Assembly: GCF_013911645.1 (NCBI RefSeq)
Contig: NZ_JACESV010000001.1
Span: 558,001 to 622,000, forward strand
Direction of reading: 5' to 3'
DNA from: Allomuricauda sp.
Lineage (GTDB): Bacteria > Bacteroidota > Bacteroidia > Flavobacteriales > Flavobacteriaceae
Length of the DNA: 64,000 nucleotides
Part shown: positions 8,233-16,191 of the stretch, piece by piece
Position numbering within the stretch: position 1 is the stretch's first letter
Layout: each line of letters starts with the position of its first letter
The notes under the pieces: generated by a model
What the model was told of the DNA's origin: nothing
What the model saw: the letters and a program-made list of their open reading frames with translations, nothing else
Database searches by the model: none
Program-made: the position numbers and the translations under genes

Positions 8233-9567
8233 ATGAAACTACTTAAGCGTGTTTTACTGCTTCTCCTTGTTGTTATCGGAGTAGTTGTTTACCTGAATTA
8301 CCCCAAATTGAATATTATTTCCGGTTATGCCGCCAAAAATGTGGCTTCTGGTGTGTTTGTGGCCAATCGCTCCGCGGCTAGCATGAACCAATATGACAAT
8401 AGTGCTCCTTTGATCGAGATTGCTTCGACAGAGGTAAATAAAAATGAGGAATCCGCCTCTTCAACCGTTTATGGTCTGATGAAGCGTACAGCGGTACATC
8501 GCGATGGATTGGGTGCGGTTTTGATCAATGATGATTATGACCCAAGCGCATTGACCATCAAACCACAAAGAAACCAAACTCCAGATACTATTCCCTATCC
8601 CTACGGGCAAGCAGCTCCAGTGGACACCGTATTGCCGGAAGTGGATATGGATCAAATCAACAAAGCGATGGCGATGGCATTTTCTGAGCCCGAAACACAA
8701 AAAACACGGACTATGCTCATTTTGTACAAGGGGCATTTGATTGCCGAAAAATATATTGATGGGTTTGATAAGGATACCCCCATTTTGGGCTGGTCCATGA
8801 CCAAGAGCGTGTTGGCCACTTGCTACGGTATTTTGGAACATCAAGGCAAGTTGGAAATGGATTGGCCCGCTCCTATTCCTGAATGGAAAGATGATGAAAG
8901 AAAAAACATTACTTTGAACCATTTGTTGCGTATGCAAAGTGGTTTAAAATGGGATGAAGATTATACGGGCATTTCGGATGTTACCCGTATGTTGTTTTTG
9001 GACAGTGATATGACACAGGCGCAGCGTAATAAAAAAGCAGTTGCTGAACCAACCGAGATTTGGAACTATTCCTCGGGCACCACCAATCTATTATCTGGAA
9101 TTCTACGGCAACAGTTTAGAAGCCATCAAGAATATTTGAACTTTCCCTACTCCGCCTTGATCGATAAGATTGGAATGTACTCTATGATTTTGGAGGCTGA
9201 CATTGTAGGAAACTATGTTGGGTCTTCCTACGCATGGGCCAGTACACGCGATTGGGCCCGTTTTGGACAGTTATATTTGGATAAAGGCAATTGGAACGGA
9301 GAACAATTGTTTGATTCTACTTGGGTGGACTACATCACCAAGCCCACCATAAACTCTGATGGCACTTATGGGGCACATTTTTGGCTTAACGCCGAAGGTA
9401 AGTACCCCGATGTACCCAGGGATATGTTTTCTTGCAACGGTTTTGAAGGCCAACATGTATTTATTATTCCTTCCAAAGACTTGGTCGTTATACGAACCGG
9501 TTTGGCCGAGGAACCTTATTTTGATGTAAACGGGGTGCTGTCAAACATCGTAAAAGCAGTACCTTAA
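8233..9567 (+). CDS. Membrane-anchored serine hydrolase (class C beta-lactamase-like)
   Basis: From the ATG at 8233 there are 444 residues. A membrane anchor (residues 7-21) is followed by a long linker and the hydrolase domain (about 145-444). The nucleophile motif SMTK is at 188-191 (GWSMTK), with Tyr279 in the YSSGT segment as the second-motif tyrosine. Such proteins include esterases and peptidases; an antibiotic-resistance role should not be assumed. The upstream in-frame ATG at 8203 adds ten residues before the anchor and lies close to the divergent pirin start, so it is less likely. No terminator is clear downstream. Confidence 0.82.
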   Translation: MKLLKRVLLLLLVVIGVVVYLNYPKLNIISGYAAKNVASGVFVANRSAASMNQYDNSAPLIEIASTEVNKNEESASSTVYGLMKRTAVHRDGLGAVLINDDYDPSALTIKPQRNQTPDTIPYPYGQAAPVDTVLPEVDMDQINKAMAMAFSEPETQKTRTMLILYKGHLIAEKYIDGFDKDTPILGWSMTKSVLATCYGILEHQGKLEMDWPAPIPEWKDDERKNITLNHLLRMQSGLKWDEDYTGISDVTRMLFLDSDMTQAQRNKKAVAEPTEIWNYSSGTTNLLSGILRQQFRSHQEYLNFPYSALIDKIGMYSMILEADIVGNYVGSSYAWASTRDWARFGQLYLDKGNWNGEQLFDSTWVDYITKPTINSDGTYGAHFWLNAEGKYPDVPRDMFSCNGFEGQHVFIIPSKDLVVIRTGLAEEPYFDVNGVLSNIVKAVP

Positions 9568-10254
9568 ATCGATGAGACATACTAAAATTCCCAAAAAACC
9601 ACATAATCAAGGTACTTCACAACAATAATTTCGTTTACGGGAATGCTCGTGGTAGTTTTACCATGTAATAAAAAACGAAAGTAATTTTTTCATTTTCATA
9701 TAGTGTTCTCGTAGAAGAGTCTTGACCATAACGGCAGGGCTCTTTTCTATTTGGGGCTATCCGTAACTTTTAGTCTGACACAAATTCCACGAATTACTCT
9801 AATTCAGTTCTGTGTCATCTGAGCTTTGCGAAGATTCTCAATTTTGATTTAAGAATCAAAAAAAAGGATTGCCACATTCATTTCTAAGCGTCAGCCTGAA
9901 CTGGTTTCAGGGTCTCACCATATGGATTCCGTGTTGTACTTCGCTCAGCAATCGCACAGAATGACAACTGCTTGGCTAGGAGAATCTTCTTAAATTGTTC
10001 TTTATTGGCTGACACGAATTTCACGAATCACACCAATTCTATTACAGGTCATTTCGAGCTGTCACCCTGAGCGCAGTCGAATGGGGATAGCGAGAAACTC
10101 AGATTCTTCAGTCGTTACACTCCTTCAGAATAAACAGTTCTCATGCAAAAAGCAGCTAAATAATTACAACAAAACATCATATCACAACAAGTAAACGTGA
10201 CTTCACAACAATAATTTCACTATTGTGGAGTTGCGGGGTACATTTACATTGTAA
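9568..10254. other. Gene-free, repeat-rich interval
   Basis: I find no supported gene here. The stretch holds copy A of a duplicated segment (9614-9756) and several phrases of the kind found repeatedly between flavobacterial genes, such as the CCTGAGCGCAGTCGAATGG segment near 10067-10085 and a CCTGAAC...GTTTCAGG dyad near 9895-9912. Two related phrases, GACACAAATTCCACGAATTA (9777-9796) and GACACGAATTTCACGAATCA (10012-10031), are diverged copies of each other. The whole looks like accumulated non-coding repeat sequence. Confidence 0.6.
9614..9756 (-). pseudogene. Truncated duplicate of the 63-residue gene's 3' end
   Basis: Positions 9677-9756 match 10262-10341 at 78 of 80 bases. A 19-nt match (ACTTCACAACAATAATTTC) recurs at the same distance beyond the coding end (9614-9632 and 10200-10218). 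On the minus strand the copy encodes the last residues of the small gene (VMVKTLLREHYMKMKKLLS) and then runs past its stop. The 5' half is missing. Confidence 0.7.
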
Positions 10255-10446
10255 TTAATCAGAAAGTAATTTTTTCATTTTCATATAGTGTTCTCGTAAA
10301 AGAGTCTTGACCATAACGGCAAGGCTCTTTTCTATTTGGGGTTGTTCTTCGCCTTGAATTTGTTTCAGGATTTCATTACAAATGGATTCCAACGTAATAA
10401 AACTTTTCATTGTTCCATATCGCCTGATAAAGACGACAACGGTCAT
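10255..10446 (-). CDS. Small conserved-looking protein of unknown function (63 aa)
   Basis: The product is a short helical, basic protein ending in VKTLLREHYMKMKKLLSD. No family is recognised. The ATG at 10410 (MKSFITLESICNEIL) is an equally good start and removes an odd 12-residue leader. Its 3' third and downstream flank are duplicated 585 nt to the left with only two mismatches in 80, which shows recent duplication and suggests that the segment is or was part of a mobile or repeated unit. It ends upstream of the aminotransferase gene's 3' side without overlap. A real gene is likely but not certain. Confidence 0.45.
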   Translation of the reverse strand: MTVVVFIRRYGTMKSFITLESICNEILKQIQGEEQPQIEKSLAVMVKTLLREHYMKMKKLLSD

Positions 10447-10474
10447 ACCAATATCCTAGCAAGTAACCCTATGT

Positions 10475-11668
10475 TTATATAGAAGATTTTATGGCCGTCA
10501 CCATTTTTTTGGCACGTTCGGCCACTTCTTTTTCCGACCATCCCAATTTGATCAAGCAGGAGATATTTCTGGACATCCATTTATCGGATTCAGAAAAATC
10601 AGCCTTTTCGTAATCGGGTAATGACTCAATGACATCCTTTGGTAATTTGCCCAAGGATTTCATCTGGATCAAATGGTCCCATTTTTTGTAATAATGCCAG
10701 TTATTGTCATACCAATAAAAACATCCATCTACTCCGGTTTCAATCAATTCTTGATGAGCCACCTGAGCCAATTCCTCCGTGGGCATAAAGAAGTTCAGAA
10801 AAGAATAGTTCTCCTCTCCCCCATCCGGGACAGTCCTAAAAACAACTTCTGGAATGCTTGACAATGCTTCTCGTATAATCGTGTAATTTCTCTTTTGAAT
10901 GGCAATAAACTCATCCAAACGGGCAAGCTGAGCTACTCCTACAGCAGCATTCATCTCGGAAATTCGAAAATTATATCCTAAAAAAGGGTGCTCCTCGGCT
11001 CCCCGATTATTTCCAACATGATCGTGACCGTGATCTGAATATTTATGGGCGTTTTCGTAATAATTTTCATTATTGGTGATAACGGCGCCACCCTCACCAC
11101 AGGTAATGGTCTTTACATAATCAAAAGAAAAACAGCCTAAATCGCCTATGCTTCCCAAAGGTTTCCCGTTGTAGGTGCCTCCAATAGCTTGACATGCATC
11201 TTCCAGTAATAAAAGTCCATGTTTGTCACAAATGGCTTTCAAGGCATCTAAATTGGCCATGGAACCGCACATATGTACAGGCATTACCACTTTGGTTCTC
11301 GGGGTGATGGCCTTTTCCACCGCTTCTGGTTTCAAAGTAAGGGTATCATCAATGTCAACTAAAACGGGGACGGCACCCAAAGCCAGAATGGATTCAAAAC
11401 TGGCCACAAAAGTAAAAGTGGGCATAATCACCTCATCTCCCGCTCCAACGCCTGCACTGGCCAAAGCAACTGTTAGTGCGGCAGTACCGCTACTTACGGC
11501 ATGTGCATGTTTGGACTGCATTCTTTCTGCCAAACCAATTTCTAACTCCTTTGTTTTCCAATGTCCGTTTCGTATGGCATCGAATCCGTAGCGCATTAGC
11601 ACTCCGGAGTCCATAACGTCCTGTACTTCTTTTCTTTCCTTGTCTCCAAAAAGTTCAAATCCTGGCAT
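10475..11668 (-). CDS. DegT/DnrJ/EryC1/StrS-family PLP aminotransferase
   Basis: The 397-residue enzyme has PLP fold type I. Lys186 (SFDYVKTITCGEGGA) is the probable Schiff-base lysine, with Glu156-Asp157 (LLEDACQ) and the SSGTAAL phosphate-binding loop (59-65). Family members transaminate nucleotide-linked keto-sugars or similar ketones using glutamate. No sugar-nucleotide genes lie nearby; the neighbours are a TauE-like permease (15 nt upstream) and a small unknown gene. The substrate therefore cannot be named. The length is typical for the family. Confidence 0.87.
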   Translation of the reverse strand: MPGFELFGDKERKEVQDVMDSGVLMRYGFDAIRNGHWKTKELEIGLAERMQSKHAHAVSSGTAALTVALASAGVGAGDEVIMPTFTFVASFESILALGAVPVLVDIDDTLTLKPEAVEKAITPRTKVVMPVHMCGSMANLDALKAICDKHGLLLLEDACQAIGGTYNGKPLGSIGDLGCFSFDYVKTITCGEGGAVITNNENYYENAHKYSDHGHDHVGNNRGAEEHPFLGYNFRISEMNAAVGVAQLARLDEFIAIQKRNYTIIREALSSIPEVVFRTVPDGGEENYSFLNFFMPTEELAQVAHQELIETGVDGCFYWYDNNWHYYKKWDHLIQMKSLGKLPKDVIESLPDYEKADFSESDKWMSRNISCLIKLGWSEKEVAERAKKMVTAIKSSI

Positions 11669-11682
11669 ACTTGTATTTTATT

Positions 11683-12435
11683 TTAAAAAAACCATAGTTT
11701 GATGGCCATCAAAACTACGGCTATCACTAAAAATGTTTTTATGAATCCGTCCCCCTTTTTTACGGAGAACCTACTGGCAAACCATGCCCCTGAACCATTT
11801 CCTATGGCCAGCACAAATCCCAGTTTCCAATCTACTTTATCGTTAAATGCAAAAACAGCCAAGGCTGCGAGCATATAAATAAACACCACGGCTACCTTTG
11901 TGGCATTGGACCTCACGAGGTTCATTTGATTAAAATAATGCAAAAATAGCAGCATTAAAAAACCAAGTCCGGCATTGATAAAACCACCGTAGATCCCAAA
12001 AAAGAAAAATACGATCATACTCACCCATAAATATTTACCTGTGAGACGTTCCTGCATTTCTCCTATTCTCATCTTTGGCTTAAAAATGATAATGAGCACC
12101 ACGGCCAACATTACAATGGCCAAAATCCTATTAAAGGTTTCCCCATCTATGTCCACAGCAATGTATGCCCCGATAATGGAACCCAAAAAGGCAGCGATGC
12201 CCAAATACAGGTTAAAGGGAAAGGTGGTAACGCCCTTGCTTCTAAAGCCGGCCGTTCCCAGCGCGGTCTGTACCACTATGGCCACTCTGTTGGTTCCATT
12301 GGCAACAGCTGGTGGCAATCCCAAAAAAATGAGAGTCGGCAAAGAAAGTAACGAGCCACCTCCTGCCACGGTATTTATAAATCCTACTGCAAAACCTACA
12401 GCCACCAAGAGCAAATAGTGGTACCATTCTAGCAT
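11683..12435 (-). CDS. TauE/SafE-family membrane permease
   Basis: From the ATG at 12435 the protein has 250 residues with about seven to eight hydrophobic segments. It carries the duplicated glycine-rich family motif near the N-terminus (GFAVGFINTVAGGGSLLSLP) and again near residues 145-165 (GIYGGFINAGLGFL). The family exports sulfite, sulfoacetate or related organosulfur anions in known cases. A 16-residue longer reading from 12483 adds a basic, cysteine-bearing leader that is not family-like. It precedes the aminotransferase by 15 nt. A second, unrelated-context paralogue lies at 46062-46817. Confidence 0.83.
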   Translation of the reverse strand: MLEWYHYLLLVAVGFAVGFINTVAGGGSLLSLPTLIFLGLPPAVANGTNRVAIVVQTALGTAGFRSKGVTTFPFNLYLGIAAFLGSIIGAYIAVDIDGETFNRILAIVMLAVVLIIIFKPKMRIGEMQERLTGKYLWVSMIVFFFFGIYGGFINAGLGFLMLLFLHYFNQMNLVRSNATKVAVVFIYMLAALAVFAFNDKVDWKLGFVLAIGNGSGAWFASRFSVKKGDGFIKTFLVIAVVLMAIKLWFF

Positions 12436-12548
12436 AATACAAAGGTATAACCATTGTTTTGAACGGCATACTGATTTTGACAAACTTTAAATGGGGGATG
12501 TACAAAATGTTTTATCCCTCCGATTTAAACAATAATGCAAAAAGGTCT

Positions 12549-12578
12549 TTTGGGATAACAAAAAGCTTTATATATTTG
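12549..12578 (+). promoter_or_regulatory. Bacteroidota-type promoter of tRNA-Ser
   Basis: TTTG at 12549-12552 and TATATTTG at 12571-12578 are separated by 18 nt, close to the TTTG-N19-TAnnTTTG consensus for the primary sigma factor of this phylum. The tRNA begins 10 nt further on. Confidence 0.75.
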
Positions 12579-12588
12579 CACCCGCTTA

Positions 12589-12673
12589 GGAGGAATGGCA
12601 GAGTGGTCGAATGCGGCAGTCTTGAAAACTGTTGAGGGTCACACCTCCGGGGGTTCGAATCCCTCTTCCTCCG
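12589..12673 (+). tRNA. tRNA-Ser (anticodon UGA)
   Basis: The 85-nt gene has acceptor stem GGAGGAA pairing with TTCCTCC and discriminator G. The anticodon loop CTTGAAA gives UGA. A long variable arm typical of class II tRNAs and the T-loop TTCGAAT are present. CCA is not encoded, as is common here. Its last 13 nt are part of the att core of the integrated element (12661-12674), which restores an intact 3' end. Confidence 0.95.
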
Positions 12674-12674
12674 C
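12661..12674 (+). repeat. attL core (3' end of tRNA-Ser)
   Basis: CCCTCTTCCTCCGC covers the end of the T arm and acceptor stem of tRNA-Ser and is repeated exactly at 22275-22288. Between the copies lie an integrase, mob genes and replication genes, which marks them as the crossover core. Confidence 0.85.
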
Positions 12675-12698
12675 TGAGAGACATCATCTCAAAACAAG

Positions 12699-12737
12699 AA
12701 ACCCTGTAAATTATTGATTTACAGGGTTTTTATTTTT
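12699..12737 (+). terminator. Rho-independent terminator supplied by the element
   Basis: A 13-bp perfect stem (AAACCCTGTAAAT / ATTTACAGGGTTT) with a 5-nt loop is followed by a T-rich run. It lies just inside the left att core and now ends the tRNA-Ser transcript, replacing the terminator displaced to 22293. Confidence 0.88.
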
Positions 12738-12740
12738 TTT

Positions 12741-12770
12741 GATATCAAATGATATCATTTAATATCATCC
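12741..12770 (+). repeat. Helically phased ATATCA repeats, possible Xis sites
   Basis: Three successive 10-mers, GATATCAAAT, GATATCATTT and AATATCATCC, repeat ATATCA at exactly 10-bp spacing. A fourth ATATCA is at 12825-12830. The position between the att core and the arm-type repeats fits where recombination directionality factors bind. The excisionase-like gene at 20330-20599 is the candidate protein. This role is inferred. Confidence 0.45.
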
Positions 12771-12774
12771 TAAT

Positions 12775-12794
12775 AGGTGCCCAATTCGGTGTCA
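12775..12794 (+). repeat. Arm-type repeat, left end (bipartite copy)
   Basis: The 20-mer AGGTGCCCAATTCGGTGTCA matches 17 of 20 positions of the right-end copy at 22195-22214. It lies about 100 nt inside the left core. Such inner repeats at both ends are the usual arm sites of tyrosine recombinases. Confidence 0.65.
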
Positions 12795-12808
12795 CCTGCA
12801 ATCTCACC

Positions 12809-12822
12809 AAAAAGGGACACCT
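12809..12822 (-). repeat. Arm-type repeat, inverted copy
   Basis: Read on the minus strand this is AGGTGTCCCTTTTT, matching the direct copy next to the integrase start (12912-12924) over 13 bases. Confidence 0.65.
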
Positions 12823-12911
12823 AATATCATTTAAAATATTATTAATCAACATATTACAGGGATTATTTTTTAATATTTTTTTACTAATTTCAAGGCAAAT
12901 AATGTTAAAAT

Positions 12912-12924
12912 AGGTGTCCCTTTT
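12912..12924 (+). repeat. Arm-type repeat abutting the integrase start codon
   Basis: AGGTGTCCCTTTT ends one base before the integrase ATG at 12925. Integrase binding here could block its own translation start or promoter region and so autoregulate. Confidence 0.6.
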
Positions 12925-14154
12925 ATGTTATCTCTCTTATTCTACATCAAAAAGCACAAAACCGACAAAGTAGGCCGGGCAATGATATACATCAGAATCA
13001 CGGTAAATGGAAAGCGTTCCGAATTCAGCACGGGCCGCAAAATTTATCCCAACACTTGGGATGCCACCAATGGGAAGGTGTTAGGGTTCTCGCAAGAAGT
13101 ACGTCAACTGAATTCGCAATTAATGAAAATACGGACCGACCTATTTCGGCATGCGGATAAATTGAAAGACAAGGGCCGACCATTGACTGCTGTGTCACTT
13201 AAAAATTCTTACCTAGGTGCGGATAAGCCCTCAAAAATGTTATTGGAAATCTTTCAAGAGCACAATGACAGGGTTGAAAAATTAGTTGGAAAAGATTTTG
13301 CTCCTGGTACAGCAGAACGTTACAAAACAGCAAAAAGTCATCTGGCCGAATATTTACAGATCGAACTTCGAAAGAAAGATATTCCTGTCGTAGATGTAGA
13401 TCATTCATTTATTTCAGGTTTTGAATATTATCTAAAGACAAAAAGAAAGTGCAGCCATAACACGGCCATCAAATATGTGGTGAACTTTAAAAAAATCATA
13501 AGGATCGCTTATGCAAATGGCTGGATCAAAACAGACCCCTTTGCCAATTGGAAAGCCCGATTAAAAACTGTAGAACGAGAATTCCTGACTGATGAAGAGC
13601 TTCAACGACTAATGAATCATCCTTTTACAAATGAACGGTTAGAGCATGTAAGGGATTGTTTTGTTTTCTGTTGCTTTACCGGATTGGCCTATGCGGATGT
13701 GAAAAAATTGACACATGACGATTTTGTGATAGGGATTGACGGGGATTTATGGATCAACACCAAACGTACCAAGACAAAAACAAAAAGTAACATTCCCGTT
13801 CTTCCAACAGCATTGATGATTCTTGAAAAATACGAGCATAGCCCCTTACTTGTAGATAAAAAGGTGCTACCCGTATTGACCAATCAAAAAATGAATGCCT
13901 ATTTAAAGGAAATAGCGGATCTAAGCGGAATCAATAAACACCTGACCACCCATTTGGCCAGACATACTTTTGCGACTACCGTGACACTTTCCAATGGCGT
14001 CTCCATTGAGTCTGTAAGCAAGATGCTGGGGCACAAATCACTCCGAACCACGCAGCATTATGCAAAAATATTGAACCGAAAGGTCAGTGAAGATATGCAA
14101 TTGTTAAAAAAGAAATTGAGCTTTCAAGAAAAGATCAAGTCAAAAAACGCTTAA
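12925..14154 (+). CDS. Tyrosine recombinase (integrase) of the element
   Basis: The 409-residue integrase has a Bacteroidota-type N-terminal arm-binding domain (about 1-95), a SAM-like core-binding domain (about 105-205) and a catalytic domain (about 215-395). Catalytic residues visible are Lys280 (INTKRTK), His343 and Arg346 (HLAR), His370 (MLGHKS) and the nucleophile Tyr379 (TQHYAK). The first catalytic arginine is replaced: FTGLAYAD has Ala255. The CTnDOT integrase group also lacks this arginine. It integrates and, with a partner, excises the element at tRNA-Ser. It starts one base after an arm-type repeat and 250 nt from the att core. Confidence 0.93.
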   Translation: MLSLLFYIKKHKTDKVGRAMIYIRITVNGKRSEFSTGRKIYPNTWDATNGKVLGFSQEVRQLNSQLMKIRTDLFRHADKLKDKGRPLTAVSLKNSYLGADKPSKMLLEIFQEHNDRVEKLVGKDFAPGTAERYKTAKSHLAEYLQIELRKKDIPVVDVDHSFISGFEYYLKTKRKCSHNTAIKYVVNFKKIIRIAYANGWIKTDPFANWKARLKTVEREFLTDEELQRLMNHPFTNERLEHVRDCFVFCCFTGLAYADVKKLTHDDFVIGIDGDLWINTKRTKTKTKSNIPVLPTALMILEKYEHSPLLVDKKVLPVLTNQKMNAYLKEIADLSGINKHLTTHLARHTFATTVTLSNGVSIESVSKMLGHKSLRTTQHYAKILNRKVSEDMQLLKKKLSFQEKIKSKNA

Positions 14155-14160
14155 ACCTTT

Positions 14161-14328
14161 TGCCCCTTGATATTGGCCCTTGTAGAAACATATCAGGAAG
14201 AAGAGCATTTAGAAATATCGTTAGAGCACCAAAAATTACTCAATTAGCGTTTGGCCGACCACATAGCTGACCCAGAAGCCGGAAAAGATTGGAAAATCCT
14301 AAAATCTGGGCTACACAAGAAATATGGC
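14161..14328 (+). pseudogene. Nonsense-interrupted addiction-module antitoxin relic
   Basis: In one frame the region reads ALVETYQEEEHLEISLEHQ, then KLLN, a TAG stop at 14245-14247, and then RLADHIADPEAGKDW up to KKYGL at about 14328. This pattern (a short helix, then xxRLxxxxxDPExGKxWxxL) resembles small addiction-module antitoxins of Bacteroidota. Only one base change would restore the frame at the stop (for example TAG to GAG). No ATG start is present after the integrase stop, and no toxin gene follows. It is probably a dead remnant of a stability module. The family assignment is from memory of sequence patterns. Confidence 0.4.
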
Positions 14329-14518
14329 CTTAACAAAGGGAGTTCCGGAAAAACCCTGATGCAATATGTAAATTTCCTTATTTTACAGGGGTTAACAAGG
14401 TATGACGTACAAATGGGAAACAAAAAATTAGTGCTGTTTTTTTGAGCCGGTAATATCTTTTTCATTTTTTGACTGATAGGACATATTCAAATAGAAATTA
14501 ATAAAATCACCATTAAAG

Positions 14519-15868
14519 TTACTTAATCTGTTTTCCCTTTTCCGTTAACCTATATCGTTGCTTACTGCTTTTCGGTTTATCCGGGATTGTCATTTCAATC
14601 AATTTTGCATCAAGTGCCGGCTGTAAATAATTATATAAAAATGTTGGACGATGCCTCATGTCTAACTTTGTCATTAATTCTGCCGTTGTAGTTTCATCCC
14701 TACCTATTACAGAAAGTAATTTTGAAACTTGTTCGGTAACTTGTTCGGTAACTTGTTCGGTAACTTGTTCGGTAACTTGTTCGGTGATTTTTTCAGAAGA
14801 AGGAAAAGTCATTCTGGTAAAGTTATCCATAAACCGGAAACATTCCTTTCCGTAACTCTTTAAAATCCGTGGAACGCCAGAGCCCAGTTGCTCTACCAAA
14901 TCCAAATCCCTGTATATACGCATTAGCTCCTTATTCCTCGGCATAGAAACGCCTTCAAAAAAATCTTCTTTGCTAAGTCCGTCCGGTAAGGAACCGGCAG
15001 ATGTTATTTCAATCCTGTCGTCAAATATTTCAAACTTAGGTGGTACTTCTCGGGTGTAGTCATTATGTACTATGGCATTATATATAGCTTCACGCAAGGC
15101 TACAGGATTCCATAACTTTCGCTCAATACGTTCTTTTGATGTAATGGTCGCAAAAGTTGTATTTTCTACTGCAATTTTATCCAGTACACTTTTTGTGGCC
15201 TTAATGAGCGAGCAATATCCATATTCATTATTTTCAAGAAGGTCTACCCGATCTAGGCCTTTATATTTAGCAACTTTAATAGATACATTGTTTACATCTG
15301 CTAAAAGGTAGGCTGCATAGTTAAGGAAACCGTCTTCGGTAAGTAGTTCTAAATTCTTTTTAAACTGTTTGTTAAGAGGTTTACCATTCTCCTGATAATA
15401 GATATGTAGCTGCTCAAAACTTAAGTCCTGGCGATGCGATTTTATTTTTCCTATTGAATTACGTGTACGGCTGGCGAAAAGTTTATCAATCATAGCTTGC
15501 GGCATGGGTTCGGCCGCTGTGCCTACACGAATAAAACAGCCTTTTTCGGTCATGCCGTATTTCTTTTTGAAATAGGGCTTTTCACTTCCACCGGCAACAA
15601 TAATCTTGATAATGTCTTTACCGTCACGTTCTTCAGCCACTACATCAAATAAACCCATGGCCGAAGGAGCAATATTGTTTTTGATACGGTCTTTGATTTT
15701 AAGCATATCACTGTCAATATCATCTACACCAAGTACTTTCCCTTGCTTATCAATGCCTAAGTAAATTAACCCGCCTTCCAAATAATTGAGGAAAGCAATC
15801 ACTTCCTTTTCCAAATCCAGGTCTCTGGTTAATTTTTCTTTGTATTCTATTCTGTTTGTTTCAGACAT
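14519..15868 (-). CDS. AlbA_2-domain / RecG-like putative transcriptional regulator
   Basis: From the ATG at 15868 there are 449 residues. The N-terminal AlbA_2 domain (about 1-125) has the opening NRIEYKEKL and the GGLIYLGID strand. A middle HATPase_c_4 region (about 245-365) contains REAIYNAIVHNDY, and the C-terminal end is a winged-helix (about 395-449). Between them lies a run of five TEQV units. Proteins of this layout are often labelled ATP-dependent DNA helicase RecG-like, although they lack helicase motifs. They occur on mobile elements and near defence genes. A control role in the element is likely but unproven. It is transcribed toward the integrase. Confidence 0.75.
   Translation of the reverse strand: MSETNRIEYKEKLTRDLDLEKEVIAFLNYLEGGLIYLGIDKQGKVLGVDDIDSDMLKIKDRIKNNIAPSAMGLFDVVAEERDGKDIIKIIVAGGSEKPYFKKKYGMTEKGCFIRVGTAAEPMPQAMIDKLFASRTRNSIGKIKSHRQDLSFEQLHIYYQENGKPLNKQFKKNLELLTEDGFLNYAAYLLADVNNVSIKVAKYKGLDRVDLLENNEYGYCSLIKATKSVLDKIAVENTTFATITSKERIERKLWNPVALREAIYNAIVHNDYTREVPPKFEIFDDRIEITSAGSLPDGLSKEDFFEGVSMPRNKELMRIYRDLDLVEQLGSGVPRILKSYGKECFRFMDNFTRMTFPSSEKITEQVTEQVTEQVTEQVTEQVSKLLSVIGRDETTTAELMTKLDMRHRPTFLYNYLQPALDAKLIEMTIPDKPKSSKQRYRLTEKGKQIK
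14726..14785. repeat. 12-bp tandem repeat, five perfect copies
   Basis: The unit AACTTGTTCGGT is repeated five times without a mismatch. On the minus strand it encodes the TEQV linker repeats of the AlbA_2 protein. The unit keeps frame, so copy-number changes alter linker length rather than switch the gene off. Confidence 0.9.
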
Positions 15869-16028
15869 TATCAGTGATTTGATGTAAAAATAATCTTTTA
15901 TATACACCTACTAGGGCATCTATTTTAATTAATAGAATTCCCCAAGGCTCTGCCTCGGGTGTAGTAAAGGAAATGTTTAAAAAACGGATGGTTTTTTAAA
16001 AAATGATAACATATTGTTCCGTTGAATA

Positions 16029-16049
16029 CCTCGTGGGCTTGCTCCGAGG
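16029..16049. repeat. Short GC-rich palindrome (REP-like), second copy
   Basis: CCTCGTGGGCTTGCTCCGAGG matches the hairpin at 3213-3234 in its stem and in the GGGCTTG loop side. The family thus occurs both inside the element and in the host chromosome. Confidence 0.55.
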
Positions 16050-16191
16050 ATTTTTTATTACCAAACAACAGCCATCCCCCGGAGGTATTCACAAAATTGG
16101 ATTTCAGTTCTAAGTCTGATTAAAGTAGTTATTAAGGGGGACTAAGGTTTATGGGGAGACCACTTGTCCCCAAATCCCTTACCCCAACTTC

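Noticed and set aside
8233..9567. Beta-lactamase resistance gene
   Set aside because: The SxxK motif alone does not imply it; the long anchored linker and lack of a clear KTG motif fit a general serine hydrolase.
14251..14445. TTG-started 64-residue gene
   Set aside because: Its first 26 codons are the second half of a broken antitoxin-like frame, and the rest looks non-coding, so it is recorded as a relic instead.
14519..15868. RecG helicase
   Set aside because: The helicase Walker and DEAH motifs are missing; the sequence is AlbA_2 plus ATPase-like and winged-helix parts.
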